Shown: positions 47,653 through 58,315 of the stretch, piece after piece
Layout: every line of letters starts with the position of its first letter
Numbering within the stretch: position 1 is the stretch's first letter
Assembly: GCA_903855945.1 (NCBI GenBank)
Contig: CAIOAK010000082.1
Location: 1-64,000, forward strand
Source: an uncultured Anaeromyxobacter sp.
GTDB lineage: Bacteria > Myxococcota > Myxococcia > Myxococcales > Anaeromyxobacteraceae
Direction: 5' to 3'
Length of the DNA stretch: 64,000 nucleotides
Notes under the pieces: generated by a model
What the model was told of the DNA's origin: nothing
Database searches by the model: none
What the model saw: only the letters and a program-made list of their open reading frames with translations
Translations under genes and position numbers: made by a program

Positions 47653-49041
47653 CTACCCCGCCGCGGCGGTCGGCGCCGCCCGCACCGCGATCGCCGCCGG
47701 CCCGGACGCCGCCACCGGCAGCGTGAGGGTGAAGGTGCTCCCCTTCCCGGCGACCGAGGAGACCGTGACGGTCCCCGCATGGGCCTCCAGGTAGCTCTTC
47801 ACGATCGCGAGCCCCAGACCGGCCCCGCCGAACTCGCGGGTGGTCGATCCGTCCACCTGGTAGAAGACGTCGAAGATCCGCCCCTGGTTCTGGGGGGTGA
47901 TGCCGATGCCGGTGTCGGCGACGGAGATGGCGACGCGGTCGTCCCCGTCGGCCCGGGCCTCCACGGTGACCGACCCTCCGGTCGGGGTGAACTTCACGGC
48001 GTTGGAGGTCAGGTTGATGAGCGCTTGCCGGATCTTCTCCCGGTCGCACTGCACGGCGGGGAGCTTGGCGGGCTGCCAGGTCACCTGGAGCCCCTTCTTG
48101 CGGGCCAGCGGCGCCACGGTGGCCACCGCGTCGCGCATGAGCGAGTTCACGTCCACCGGGGAGACCACGAGCTTCACGCGCCCCGCCTCGACCTTGGAGA
48201 TGTCGAGGATGGAGGTGATGAGGCCGAGCAGGCTCTCCCCCTTGTCCATGATGATCTGGAGGTACTCCCGCTGCTCGGCGGTGAGCGGGCCGCCCAGCCC
48301 CTCGAGCATCATCTCCGAGTAGCCGATGACGCTGGTCAGCGGGGTGCGCAGCTCGTGGCTGATCGTGGCGAGGAAGTTGGACTTGAGCCGGTCGAGCTCC
48401 TTGAGCGACTGGTAGGCCCCCTCCAGCTGCCGGTTCTTCTCCTGCATCTCCCGGTACGACTCCTGGACCGCCTCGATGTGCAGCCGGGCCGTGAGCAGGT
48501 TCTTGTGCCCGGTGAAGACGAGCACGTCGAGGATCTCGGCGAAGTGGTGGAGCACCTTCTCGGCGGTGGCCTGTGGCACCCGCCGGATCTTGTTCACGTA
48601 GGAGGCGGCCTGCTTCACGTCGAAGGTCGGCGAGAGGCGGGCCAGGGCCTCCGGCAGCGCCACCAGGTCATCGGGGACGAAGGGGCCGAAGACGATGCGC
48701 CCGATGACATCCCCCTCGTAGAGCACCGGCTGGATCGCGTAGCGGCACCCGGAGAAGCAGGTGACGGTGCTGGGCACGGCCTCCTCGGGAAGGGGATCGG
48801 ATTTCACCCGCTGGACGGTGGCCATGCACTGGCTGCGCCCGTCGGGGGCCTGCCAGAGGTACCCGCAGAAGTCGGCGTTGCCGATCTTCACGTCGACGAG
48901 CTTGTTCCCGGTGTCGTCGAAGACCTTCACGCCGATGCGGTAGAGCTCGGCGAAGGACTGGCAGACCTCGGTGAAGGACCGGAGGTCGAGGAGATCGCCG
49001 AGTGGCGTCGGCTGGAGCAGGACCGATTGCTTCGCCTTCAT
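47653..49041 (-). CDS. hybrid-type sensor kinase with PocR domain
   Basis: 462 residues, no membrane segment, so probably cytosolic. Residues about 15-185 are a PocR ligand-binding domain with cysteines at about 59, 72, 95 and 99 (FCGYLWQ, QCMATV, CFSGCRYAIQ), which may bind a ligand or metal or act in redox sensing. A coiled coil (about 188-220) leads to HisKA (ATISHELRTPLTSVIGYSEM) and HATPase (NLTSNAVKFTP, DTGIGI, GGAGLGLAI). No receiver domain is attached. The stop is seven bases from the thiL start, and its ATG overlaps the MglA-like gene stop (ATGA), implying a functional link. Confidence 0.92.
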   Translation of the reverse strand: MKAKQSVLLQPTPLGDLLDLRSFTEVCQSFAELYRIGVKVFDDTGNKLVDVKIGNADFCGYLWQAPDGRSQCMATVQRVKSDPLPEEAVPSTVTCFSGCRYAIQPVLYEGDVIGRIVFGPFVPDDLVALPEALARLSPTFDVKQAASYVNKIRRVPQATAEKVLHHFAEILDVLVFTGHKNLLTARLHIEAVQESYREMQEKNRQLEGAYQSLKELDRLKSNFLATISHELRTPLTSVIGYSEMMLEGLGGPLTAEQREYLQIIMDKGESLLGLITSILDISKVEAGRVKLVVSPVDVNSLMRDAVATVAPLARKKGLQVTWQPAKLPAVQCDREKIRQALINLTSNAVKFTPTGGSVTVEARADGDDRVAISVADTGIGITPQNQGRIFDVFYQVDGSTTREFGGAGLGLAIVKSYLEAHAGTVTVSSVAGKGSTFTLTLPVAASGPAAIAVRAAPTAAAG

Positions 49042-49694
49042 CGCACTTCCACGCGGCTCAGCACCGCGCCGAGGAACTCCTTCTCGGTCATGGCGAAGCG
49101 ACGCGCCAGCCCGAGCGAGCGATCGAGGTCGCGGTAGCAGAGGGAGAGCAGCGCCCCCAGCGTCTCCAGGACCCCCTCCCCCTGGATGGCCCGGGCCGGG
49201 ATCACGGGGACCTTCGGCGCGCGCGGCAGGTCGGCGAAGTCGTCGTCCCGCACCCCTTCGAGATCGAGCTTGTTCTTCTGGATGACGAGCGGCAGCGAGC
49301 GCGGGTCGAGGCCGTTGGCCTCCAGGTTGCGCAGCAGGTCCTTCCAGTAGGCGAGCGTGGAGGCGGTCTCGGACGTCCGGGCGTCGGCCACGAAGGCCAC
49401 CGCGTCGCTGCCCTGCAGCACGATGCGTCGGGTGGACTCGTGCATCACCTGGCCGGGCACCGTGTAGAGCTTGATCTTCACCTTCACCCCGCCGGGGGTG
49501 CGGAAGAAGACCGGCATCATGTCGAAGAAGAGGGTGCGGTCGTCCTTGGTGTCGAGGGTCATGAGGCGCCCTCGAACCCGGGGGTCCATCTTCTGGTACA
49601 GGGCGTGGAGATTGGTCGTCTTCCCGGACAGCGCCGGTCCGTAGTAGACGACCTTCACCGCGAGCTCGCGGCTCTCCTCGTTGAAATGGGCCAT
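49038..49694 (-). CDS. MglA-like Ras-superfamily GTPase
   Basis: 218 residues. P-loop GPALSGKTTNL at residues 19-29; switch II TVPGQVMHESTRRIVLQGSD in place of the Ras DTAGQ; NKxD guanine motif in IQKNKLDLEG. This is the signature of bacterial MglA polarity GTPases. It is longer than MglA of Myxococcus (195 residues) by a C-terminal helix (DRSLGLARRFAMTEKEFLGA). No MglB partner is in the window. It overlaps the PocR kinase by four bases, and it could act in polarity or in a signalling branch of its own. Confidence 0.93.
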   Translation of the reverse strand: MAHFNEESRELAVKVVYYGPALSGKTTNLHALYQKMDPRVRGRLMTLDTKDDRTLFFDMMPVFFRTPGGVKVKIKLYTVPGQVMHESTRRIVLQGSDAVAFVADARTSETASTLAYWKDLLRNLEANGLDPRSLPLVIQKNKLDLEGVRDDDFADLPRAPKVPVIPARAIQGEGVLETLGALLSLCYRDLDRSLGLARRFAMTEKEFLGAVLSRVEVR

Positions 49695-49705
49695 CGGAGA
49701 GGAGG

Positions 49706-51727
49706 CTAACGCAATCCCGGGGTCGGTTCCACCCGCCCCGTCCCTTTCCGGTCCCACCACCGGCGCGCCTCGTCGATCGAGCGCAGGAGCGGGCTCGGGG
49801 GGAGCGAGGCCAGGAAGGCGCGTCCGTACCCGCGGGTGGTGAGCCGCGGGTCGAGGACCGCCACCAGACCCCGGTCGGCGCGGGACCGGACCAGGCGCCC
49901 GAAACCCTGGCGGAGCTGGAGCGCGGCCGCCGGGACCTGGAGCTCGGAGAAGGCGTCCCGCCCCTCCTCGGCGAGCGCCTTCACGCGCGCCGCCACCACC
50001 GGATCCCCGGGCGGGGCGAAGGGGAGCCGGTCGATCACCACGAGCGACAGGGCGGCCCCGGGAACGTCCACCCCCTCCCAGAAGCTGGCGGTCGCGAAGA
50101 GCACCGAGGGACGCTCCCGGAAGGCCTCGAGCAGGCGGTGCTTGGGGCGCTCCCCCTGCACGAGGAGCTGCCAGGGCAGGTCGGAGAGCGCCTCGCGGAA
50201 GGCGAGCATGTTCCGCACCGAGGTGCAGAGCACGAAGGCTCGTCCGTCCGTGACCGCCACGAGCTCGCGGATGGCTCGCGCCGCGGCGGCCACGAAGCCC
50301 GGCTGGTTCGGATCGGGCAGGCCGGGCGGCGCCACGAGCGCCGCCTGCGTGGTGTAGTCGAACGGGCCGGGGAAGAACCGCTCGTCCACGTCCAGCTCGG
50401 GGCGCAGCCCGACCTGGCGCCGGAAGTAGTCGAAGCGCCCCTGCGTGGCGAGCGTGGCGCTCGTGAAGATCGCCGTGTCGAGGCTCCGGTAGAGCCGGAC
50501 GGAGAGCTCCTCGGCCACGTCGATGGGGGCCGCGCGGAGGAACACGCCCCTCCCGCGCGCCTCGGCGAAGAAGACCCGCGACGGCTCCTTCATGGCGGTC
50601 ACCGCTGCGAGCTCCACCCGGAGATCCGCGGCCCGGCGCGCCACGTTGAGCAGGGCCGGCGCCGTGTCGTCGCAGAGCTCGACCCGCAGCTCCTCGAGGG
50701 CCTCGTCGAGCCGCTGCTGCTCGCCGGCGATCGGCGCGAGCATGGAGGGCAGGAGCGGACCCCGCAGGCTCTCCTCCTCGGAGCGGCGCCCACCCCGCGG
50801 CGGCTCGCCGCGCCCGGAGGCCGCCGCCAGCCCGCGGGCCACCGACCCGAAGAAGCGCTCCCCGGCCTTGGCGAGCTCCCCGGTGGTGCGCTTCAGCATG
50901 GAGGCGAGATCGGGCCGGTCGGCCACGGCCTTCTGCGCGTCGCGCGCCAGCTCCTCCACCCGGTAGGAGGAAACTTGAAGTCCGAAGTACTCGGTGGCCA
51001 CCTCCTCGATGGCGTGGGCCTCGTCGAAGATCACCGCCTCGTAGGAGGGCAGGACCTCCACCCCGGCCCGGGAGGTCCGCATGGCCAGGTCGGCGAAGAA
51101 GAGGTGGTGGTTCACGAGCACCACGTCGGCGGCCGCCGCCCGGGCGCGCGCCTGCTGCACGAAGCAGTCCTCGAAGGCCTGGCACTCCTTCCCGGTGCAG
51201 GTCTCGCCGGTGGCCGAGAGATCGCGCCAGGCCAGGTAGGCGTCGGGCAGGTCGATCTCGGCCCGATCGCCGGTCTCCGTCGTGCGCGCCCATTCCCGGA
51301 TGCGCGGCCACAGCGCGGCCTCCTCCCGGGTGGGGAAGGTGGGGTGGCGCTCGAACTCCTCGCCGCGCGCCAGGCAGTAGTAGTTGGCGCGCCCCTTGAG
51401 ATACGCGGCGGAGATCTCCACGCCGCACCGGTCGCGGAGCAGCGGGATGTCCTTGAACCAGATCTGCTCCTGGAGCGTGCGCGTGGCGGTGGAGATGACG
51501 ACCCGCCTCCCGGAGAGGATGGCCGGCAGCAGGTAGGCGAGCGTCTTGCCGGTCCCGGTGCCGGCCTCGGCGACCAGGTAGCGCCGCCGGTCGAGCGCCT
51601 CCGCCACCGCAGCGGCCATGCGGAGCTGGTCGGGTCGGGACTCGTACCCGGGAAGGGCGCGGGCCAGGCTGCCGTCCGGGGCGAGCACCGCCTCGATGGC
51701 GCTCACGGCTGTCGAGGGGGGGCTCAC
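49706..51727 (-). CDS. dinG: DinG/XPD-type Fe-S helicase
   Basis: 673 residues. Walker A EAGTGTGKTLAYLLP near residue 48; DEAH box FDEAHAIEEVA; four cysteines around 110-170 (YYCLAR, CTGKECQAFEDCF) in the pattern of the [4Fe-4S] domain; later helicase motifs TSATLATQG and RQGFGRLVRSRADRGLVAV. It probably unwinds DNA with 5'-3' polarity in damage response or replication conflict. It lacks the exonuclease domain found in some Gram-positive DinG proteins. The GTG at 51727 shares one base with the M50 peptidase stop (TAGTG). Confidence 0.92.
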   Translation of the reverse strand: MSPPSTAVSAIEAVLAPDGSLARALPGYESRPDQLRMAAAVAEALDRRRYLVAEAGTGTGKTLAYLLPAILSGRRVVISTATRTLQEQIWFKDIPLLRDRCGVEISAAYLKGRANYYCLARGEEFERHPTFPTREEAALWPRIREWARTTETGDRAEIDLPDAYLAWRDLSATGETCTGKECQAFEDCFVQQARARAAAADVVLVNHHLFFADLAMRTSRAGVEVLPSYEAVIFDEAHAIEEVATEYFGLQVSSYRVEELARDAQKAVADRPDLASMLKRTTGELAKAGERFFGSVARGLAAASGRGEPPRGGRRSEEESLRGPLLPSMLAPIAGEQQRLDEALEELRVELCDDTAPALLNVARRAADLRVELAAVTAMKEPSRVFFAEARGRGVFLRAAPIDVAEELSVRLYRSLDTAIFTSATLATQGRFDYFRRQVGLRPELDVDERFFPGPFDYTTQAALVAPPGLPDPNQPGFVAAAARAIRELVAVTDGRAFVLCTSVRNMLAFREALSDLPWQLLVQGERPKHRLLEAFRERPSVLFATASFWEGVDVPGAALSLVVIDRLPFAPPGDPVVAARVKALAEEGRDAFSELQVPAAALQLRQGFGRLVRSRADRGLVAVLDPRLTTRGYGRAFLASLPPSPLLRSIDEARRWWDRKGTGRVEPTPGLR

Positions 51728-52632
51728 TACCGGAAGGGGATCGGCACGAAGGTGGCGACGAAGAGGAGGAGCGAGAGGATGGCGACGGCCCGGCGGCGGG
51801 GTCCGATGGGCGCCTCCGACAGCGCGGGCGGGTGGCGCAGTCCGATGACGAACTGGCTGATGGCCCACCAGACGAGCCAGTTGAACGAGGCGAAGATCCC
51901 GGCGGTGAGCAGCCCGGCCGACACGATCCGGGAGACGAGCAGGGCGCGCCGCTCCCCGAGCCACGCGTAGGTGACGTGCCCCCCGTCCAGCTGCCCGAGG
52001 GGGAGCAGGTTGATGGTGGTGACGAAGAGCCCGAGCCAGGCCGCCAGCGCCACCGGGTGGACCACCACGTCGTGTCCGGGCGGGAGCGGCCCGACGACGA
52101 GGTGCTGGATGGCCGCGGTGACGAGGCTGTCCCCGAAGCTGATCCCGGCGCCGCCCCCGGAGAGGGGCTCGCCCCGAATCCACTCCTGGAGCATCCCCCA
52201 GAGCGAGTCGCTCCCCGCGGCCGCCATCTCCCCCACCGCGTGGACCCGCGAGTGGGCGAGTCCCCAGGCATAGAGCGGGAGCGCCACCAGGGCGCCGGCG
52301 ATGGGGCCGGCCGCGCCGATGTCGAGCACCGCCTCCCGCGACGGGTTCTGGGAGCGCAGCCGGATGACCGCGCCGAGCGTTCCGAAGTTGAGCAACCCCG
52401 GGAGGTAGAACGGGATGAAGAAGGGGAGCGAGGTCTCCACCTTCCAGGCCCGGGCGAGCAGGTAGTGCCCCATCTCGTGGGCCATGAGGATCGCGAGCAG
52501 GGCCCCGGCGTAGGAGAGCCCGGCGAGCACGAGCGAGAGCGTGCTCCCTCCGGCGAACCCGGCGAAGAGCGCACCCGCCATCACCGTGGTGACGAGGGTG
52601 GCGAGGAAGAGGACTGCGTTCCGCCAGGGCAC
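51727..52632 (-). CDS. site-2-type (M50) membrane metalloprotease
   Basis: 301 residues, about seven to eight membrane segments. Zinc motif HEMGH near residue 53 in a membrane helix, and the third ligand in LLPLGQLDGGHVTYA near 220 (the D of the LDG motif). No PDZ domain, so it belongs to the small M50 group rather than RseP. It probably cleaves membrane proteins in the bilayer, for example an anti-sigma factor, but no substrate is shown. GTG at 52632 with GGGAG seven bases upstream. Confidence 0.92.
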   Translation of the reverse strand: MPWRNAVLFLATLVTTVMAGALFAGFAGGSTLSLVLAGLSYAGALLAILMAHEMGHYLLARAWKVETSLPFFIPFYLPGLLNFGTLGAVIRLRSQNPSREAVLDIGAAGPIAGALVALPLYAWGLAHSRVHAVGEMAAAGSDSLWGMLQEWIRGEPLSGGGAGISFGDSLVTAAIQHLVVGPLPPGHDVVVHPVALAAWLGLFVTTINLLPLGQLDGGHVTYAWLGERRALLVSRIVSAGLLTAGIFASFNWLVWWAISQFVIGLRHPPALSEAPIGPRRRAVAILSLLLFVATFVPIPFR

Positions 52633-52642
52633 GCGGCGCTCC

Positions 52643-54592
52643 CTACGGTGCAGGGGCCGGGACGCCGGACAGCTCTTCCGGGCGCATCTCCCGGATGGCG
52701 CCCTTGTCCACGGTCAGGAAGAAGAGGGGCCGGACCGGCTCCCCCTGTGCGTCGAAGGTCACGTCCCCGGTGGCACCGGGGAATGGCCGCTGGTTCGCGA
52801 GCGCGTCTCGCATCTCCTTGCGCCCCGACGCGCCGCGGGCCATGGCCGCGGCGATCATCCCGGCGGCGTCGTACGCCGAGGCCTCCAGGATGGAGGGGGT
52901 GCGGGCCTGCACCTTCTGGAAGGCCTCCACGAAGCGCTTCGTGTCGGCGCGCTCCGACCCGGCGAAGAAGCCGTCGACGAACACGGCGCACTCCACGTAC
53001 CGGCCGGCCTTCTCGACCAGGGTCGGGTCGTCCCACCCATTCGCTCCGAGCAGCAGCACCGGCTTCACCGTCCAGTGGCTCACCTTCTGGATCCGCGCCA
53101 CCTCCTCGGGATCGCAGGCGGTGACCACGTCCTCGGTGGCGAGCGCCGGCGCGAGCAGCGCGACCGAGCGGGCGAAGTCGGGGACGAAGATCACGTCGAA
53201 GTCCACGATGGGTGCGAGGTCCTTGCGCGCCTTCTCGAGCGCCCGGGAGCGCTTGTAGGGGTCCTGGACGTCCCGGTGGATGGCCCGCTCCGCCTCCCGC
53301 CAGTCGGACCGCTTCTCGATCTGGGCCTGGGAGCGGCGCACCAGCTCCTTCACCATAGGTGAAAAATTGCTCCGGTCGGCCTCGTAGTAGACGGCTCGCG
53401 TCACCGCCCCGCCCCGGGCCTCGACGGCGGCCCCGAACGCCGTCCGCAGCTCGCTCCCGTAGGGGATCTCCGGGTACAGGACCAACGCCCGGCGCAGCCC
53501 GCGGCGGGTCACGGCCAGGTCGGCGAGCGCCTGGGCCTGGGCGTGCGCGGTGAGCATGAGCCGGAAGACGTACGGGCGCCCGCCGGTGACGCCGTCCACC
53601 TTGGAGAGGGAGATGAGCGGCACCCCCTCCTGCTGGGCGGCCGCGGCCGCGCGCGGGGCCTCGGCGTTGGTGACGCCGCCGATGATGGCCACGGCGCCCT
53701 CCGCGGCGAGGGATGCCACCGCCTCGGCGGCTCCGTCCGGCTCGCCGCGCGTGTCGCGGGAGATCACCCGGATCGAGCCACCCTCGGGCACGGCCAGCGT
53801 GACGCCCTGGAGGATGGCCTCCCCCCAGCCCTGGAACTTGCCCGACAGCGGCACGGCCACGCCGATCACGCCGGACGCGGCCTGGGTTCGCGGGACGGCC
53901 CGGGCGGCCAGCGCCGCGCCGATCGCGCCGTCCTTCGGAAGTTCCGCTGCGAGCGCCTCCACCTCCTGCGGGGAGAGACGGGTGTGGACGATGGCGAGCA
54001 CCTCGGCCGTCTGGCGCGATCGCTCGGCGTCGGGGAGGTAGCGGATGGCGAGCGCCCGCCAGCGCGCCGCGAGCGGCCAGTTGCCCCCCACCTGCGCCGC
54101 GTCGGCGATGCGGAGCGCCAGGTTTCCCTTGCGGGCGTCGGGCGCCTGGTCCCAGGCCGACTGGAGCGTCGGCAGCCCCTGCTTCGGTCGGCCCGCCTCC
54201 ACCTCGGCGAGGCCGTAGCGGACCCGCGCATCGTCGGCCCGGGGGGAGAGCGGATACCGGGAGAGGAGCTCGGCCCAGTCGGCCGCGGCCCGCGCGGGCT
54301 GGCGCGCGCGCATCCAGGCCCGGGCCGCCTCGTCGAGCGCCTCGGCCGCCTCGGCCGACGCGGGCCAGGTGCGAGCCAGCTTCTCGAACGCCTCGGCGCT
54401 CTTCCCCGGCGGCGTCGAGGCGGGCGCGCCTCGCAGCTTCGACAGCTCCGCGGCCGCCGCGGCCGAGGGCTGGGTGGCCACCGGGGGCGGACGGACGGAC
54501 GGGGGGGCGACGGGCGGCGGCGAGGCGGGCTTCGTGGTCGCGCACGCGACGGCGAGGAGCGCGAGGAGCGCGACCGGAAGGGGCAGGCGCAT
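52643..54592 (-). CDS. lipoprotein with TPR and periplasmic-binding domain (LppC/LpoA-like)
   Basis: 649 residues. Lipobox VACA with Cys17, a Pro-rich linker to about 45, TPR-like repeats to about 230, then a Peripla_BP_6-type domain from VIGVAVPLSGKFQGWGEAIL to the end. The order resembles LpoA, the outer-membrane activator of PBP1A in Gammaproteobacteria, and also some ABC-type binding proteins, so function could be peptidoglycan synthesis control or ligand binding. It is followed by the M50 gene with 10 bases between. A dispersed palindrome is at 53349. Confidence 0.87.
   Translation of the reverse strand: MRLPLPVALLALLAVACATTKPASPPPVAPPSVRPPPVATQPSAAAAAELSKLRGAPASTPPGKSAEAFEKLARTWPASAEAAEALDEAARAWMRARQPARAAADWAELLSRYPLSPRADDARVRYGLAEVEAGRPKQGLPTLQSAWDQAPDARKGNLALRIADAAQVGGNWPLAARWRALAIRYLPDAERSRQTAEVLAIVHTRLSPQEVEALAAELPKDGAIGAALAARAVPRTQAASGVIGVAVPLSGKFQGWGEAILQGVTLAVPEGGSIRVISRDTRGEPDGAAEAVASLAAEGAVAIIGGVTNAEAPRAAAAAQQEGVPLISLSKVDGVTGGRPYVFRLMLTAHAQAQALADLAVTRRGLRRALVLYPEIPYGSELRTAFGAAVEARGGAVTRAVYYEADRSNFSPMVKELVRRSQAQIEKRSDWREAERAIHRDVQDPYKRSRALEKARKDLAPIVDFDVIFVPDFARSVALLAPALATEDVVTACDPEEVARIQKVSHWTVKPVLLLGANGWDDPTLVEKAGRYVECAVFVDGFFAGSERADTKRFVEAFQKVQARTPSILEASAYDAAGMIAAAMARGASGRKEMRDALANQRPFPGATGDVTFDAQGEPVRPLFFLTVDKGAIREMRPEELSGVPAPAP
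53349..53363. repeat. dispersed palindrome, copy 7 (TTCACC-ATA-GGTGAA)
   Basis: A perfect 6-bp inverted repeat with the inner pair changed from T:A to C:G, followed by an A-run. It is in the TPR/binding lipoprotein gene and is read as Ser-Pro-Met-Val-Lys with TCA and CCT codons. Confidence 0.65.
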
Positions 54593-54608
54593 GGACTCCG
54601 GAGTTCTA

Positions 54609-55724
54609 CTACTTGCCGAGGATCTCCGACACCTTGCTCCAGAACCGGTTGGCGGCTGGCTGGCTCTCCTCCCCGGCGAGGGAAGCGAACTTCTCGAGCA
54701 GGTCCCTCTGCTCCTTGGTGAGGTGGGTGGGGATCTCCACCTGGATGCGGACGTGCTGGTCGCCGCGGGAGCCGCCGCCCAGCGGGGCGATGCCCTTGCC
54801 CTTCAACCGGAAGGTCTTCCCCGGCTGGGTGCCGGCCGGGATCTTGAGCTTGTGCGCGCCGTCGAGGGTGGGCACGTCCACCGAGGTTCCGAGCGCGGCC
54901 TGGGAGATGGAGAGCGGCATCTCGCACACCACCTCGGTGTCCTGCCGCTGGAAGATGGGATGGTCCCGCACCTGGACCACCACGTAGAGGTCGCCGGGCT
55001 CACCCGAGGGGGACGGTGCCGGTTCCCCCTCCCCGCGGAGCTTGAGCCGCGTCCCGCTGTCCACGCCGGGCGGGACCCGCACCTCCACGGTGGACTTCTC
55101 GGCCAGCCCGCCGGCCCCGCCGCAGGTGGGGCAGCGATCGGTGATCACCTTCCCCTCCCCCCGGCACTGGCCGCAGGTCCGCGACATGGCGAAGAACCCC
55201 TGCTGGATCCGGATCTCCCCGGTTCCGCCGCAGGTGGAGCAGGTGCGCGGCTGGGTCCCCGGCTTGGCGCCGGAACCGCGGCAGGTCTCGCAGCGCTTGG
55301 GGCGCTGGATCTCGATGCGGGAGGTGGTCCCGAAGGCGGCCTCCTCGAGATCGAGCTCCAGGTTGTAGCGGAGGTCCGAACCGCGGGAGCGGCGCTGGCC
55401 GCTCCGGTGGGCGCCGAAGACCTCGCCGAAGATCTCCCCGAAGATGTCGTTGATGGAGGCCGCGCCGGTGAAGCCCGCGAACGGATCGAATCCGCCCGCG
55501 CCGCCGTGGCCGAACTGGTCGTAGCGGGTCCGCTTCTCCGGGTTGGAGAGGATGTCGTAGGCCTCCGCGACCTCCTTGAAGCGCTCCTCGGCGGCGTGGT
55601 TCCCGGGGTTCCGGTCGGGGTGGAACTCCATCGCCAGCCGCTTGAACGAGGCTCGGATCTCCTCGCCGGAGGCGGTCCGGGCGACGCCCAGGACCTCGTA
55701 GAAATCTCTCTTCTGGGTACTCAT
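54609..55724 (-). CDS. dnaJ: chaperone protein DnaJ
   Basis: Hsp40 co-chaperone that loads substrates on DnaK. 371 residues, standard length. J-domain with HPD (AMEFHPDRNPGNHAAEER), a Gly/Phe-rich segment (GGAGGFDPFAGFTGAAS), four CxxCxGxG zinc repeats (CETCRGSGAK, CSTCGGTGEI, CGQCRGEGKV, CPTCGGAGGL), then the C-terminal substrate domains. It is 17 bases after dnaK and is the last gene of the heat-shock set. The ATG at 55724 has no strong ribosome site, so coupled translation is likely. Confidence 0.97.
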   Translation of the reverse strand: MSTQKRDFYEVLGVARTASGEEIRASFKRLAMEFHPDRNPGNHAAEERFKEVAEAYDILSNPEKRTRYDQFGHGGAGGFDPFAGFTGAASINDIFGEIFGEVFGAHRSGQRRSRGSDLRYNLELDLEEAAFGTTSRIEIQRPKRCETCRGSGAKPGTQPRTCSTCGGTGEIRIQQGFFAMSRTCGQCRGEGKVITDRCPTCGGAGGLAEKSTVEVRVPPGVDSGTRLKLRGEGEPAPSPSGEPGDLYVVVQVRDHPIFQRQDTEVVCEMPLSISQAALGTSVDVPTLDGAHKLKIPAGTQPGKTFRLKGKGIAPLGGGSRGDQHVRIQVEIPTHLTKEQRDLLEKFASLAGEESQPAANRFWSKVSEILGK

Positions 55725-55741
55725 GGATGACCGTGGCGCCG

Positions 55742-57580
<1,839 letters not shown>

Positions 57581-57586
57581 CGACGT

Positions 57587-58210
57587 CTATTCTCCCTGTC
57601 CGCCGGCGGAGTCCGGGGCCGCCACCGCCACCATCGCCGGGCGGAGCAACCGCCCGTGGAGCATCCAGGCCCGCCCGTGCTGTGCCACCACCGTACCGGG
57701 CGCGGCGTCGGGCGCGACCACCGTCGCGAGCGCCTCGTGAAGCGCCGGGTCGAAGGGTTCGCCGAGCGCGTTCCGGGGCTCGACGCCGTGGCGCGCCAGC
57801 GCCTCCTCCACCTGCTTCAGCACCATCCGCACGCCGTCGGCGAGCGGATCGCCCTGCGGCGCCGCGGTGAGCGCACGCTCCAGGTTGTCGATCGCCGGGA
57901 TGAGATCCTTCACGACGGGGCCGGGGGCGTTCCGGGCCGACTCCTCCCGATCCCGCGCCACCCGCTTGCGGAAGTTCTCCAGGTCGGCCGCGGTCCGGAG
58001 CAGCCGGTCGTGCTCGGCCGCGAGCTCCTCCTCGAGCCGCTTCACCTCGCCAGCGAGCTCGGGCTCCGGGGGCTCGACCGCGACGTCGTCCTCCGGAGGA
58101 GGCTCGGCCTTCCCCTCGGCGGCGCGCCGCTCCACGCTCCGCAACGCCTCCTCCAGCACGGAGGCGGGGATGTCGGCGGCGAAGCTGCCTTTCTCGTCGG
58201 GTCCTGGCAT
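57587..58210 (-). CDS. grpE: nucleotide exchange factor GrpE
   Basis: 207 residues. An acidic disordered N-terminus (EDDVAVEPPEPELAGEVKR), a long coiled coil, then LLRTAADLENFRKRVARDRE, the GrpE motif, and the beta-domain ending GTVVAQHGRAWMLHGRLLRP. It exchanges ADP on DnaK. It precedes dnaK by six bases and follows hrcA by 105 bases. That gap holds no CIRCE element. Confidence 0.94.
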   Translation of the reverse strand: MPGPDEKGSFAADIPASVLEEALRSVERRAAEGKAEPPPEDDVAVEPPEPELAGEVKRLEEELAAEHDRLLRTAADLENFRKRVARDREESARNAPGPVVKDLIPAIDNLERALTAAPQGDPLADGVRMVLKQVEEALARHGVEPRNALGEPFDPALHEALATVVAPDAAPGTVVAQHGRAWMLHGRLLRPAMVAVAAPDSAGGQGE

Positions 58211-58315
58211 GGTGGGTCGCGGGCCGCGGCTCGGGCCCGATGGGTCAATATCCCACAGAGTTCCGCCCCGGGGAAAGATCGGCCGCGCGCCCGCTCGAAC
58301 CCTCCCCTCCCGGGT

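Noticed and set aside
58211-58315. CIRCE or heat-shock sigma promoter before grpE
   Set aside because: No inverted repeat of the CIRCE type and no sigma-32-like pair at correct spacing; only a weak GATATT box.
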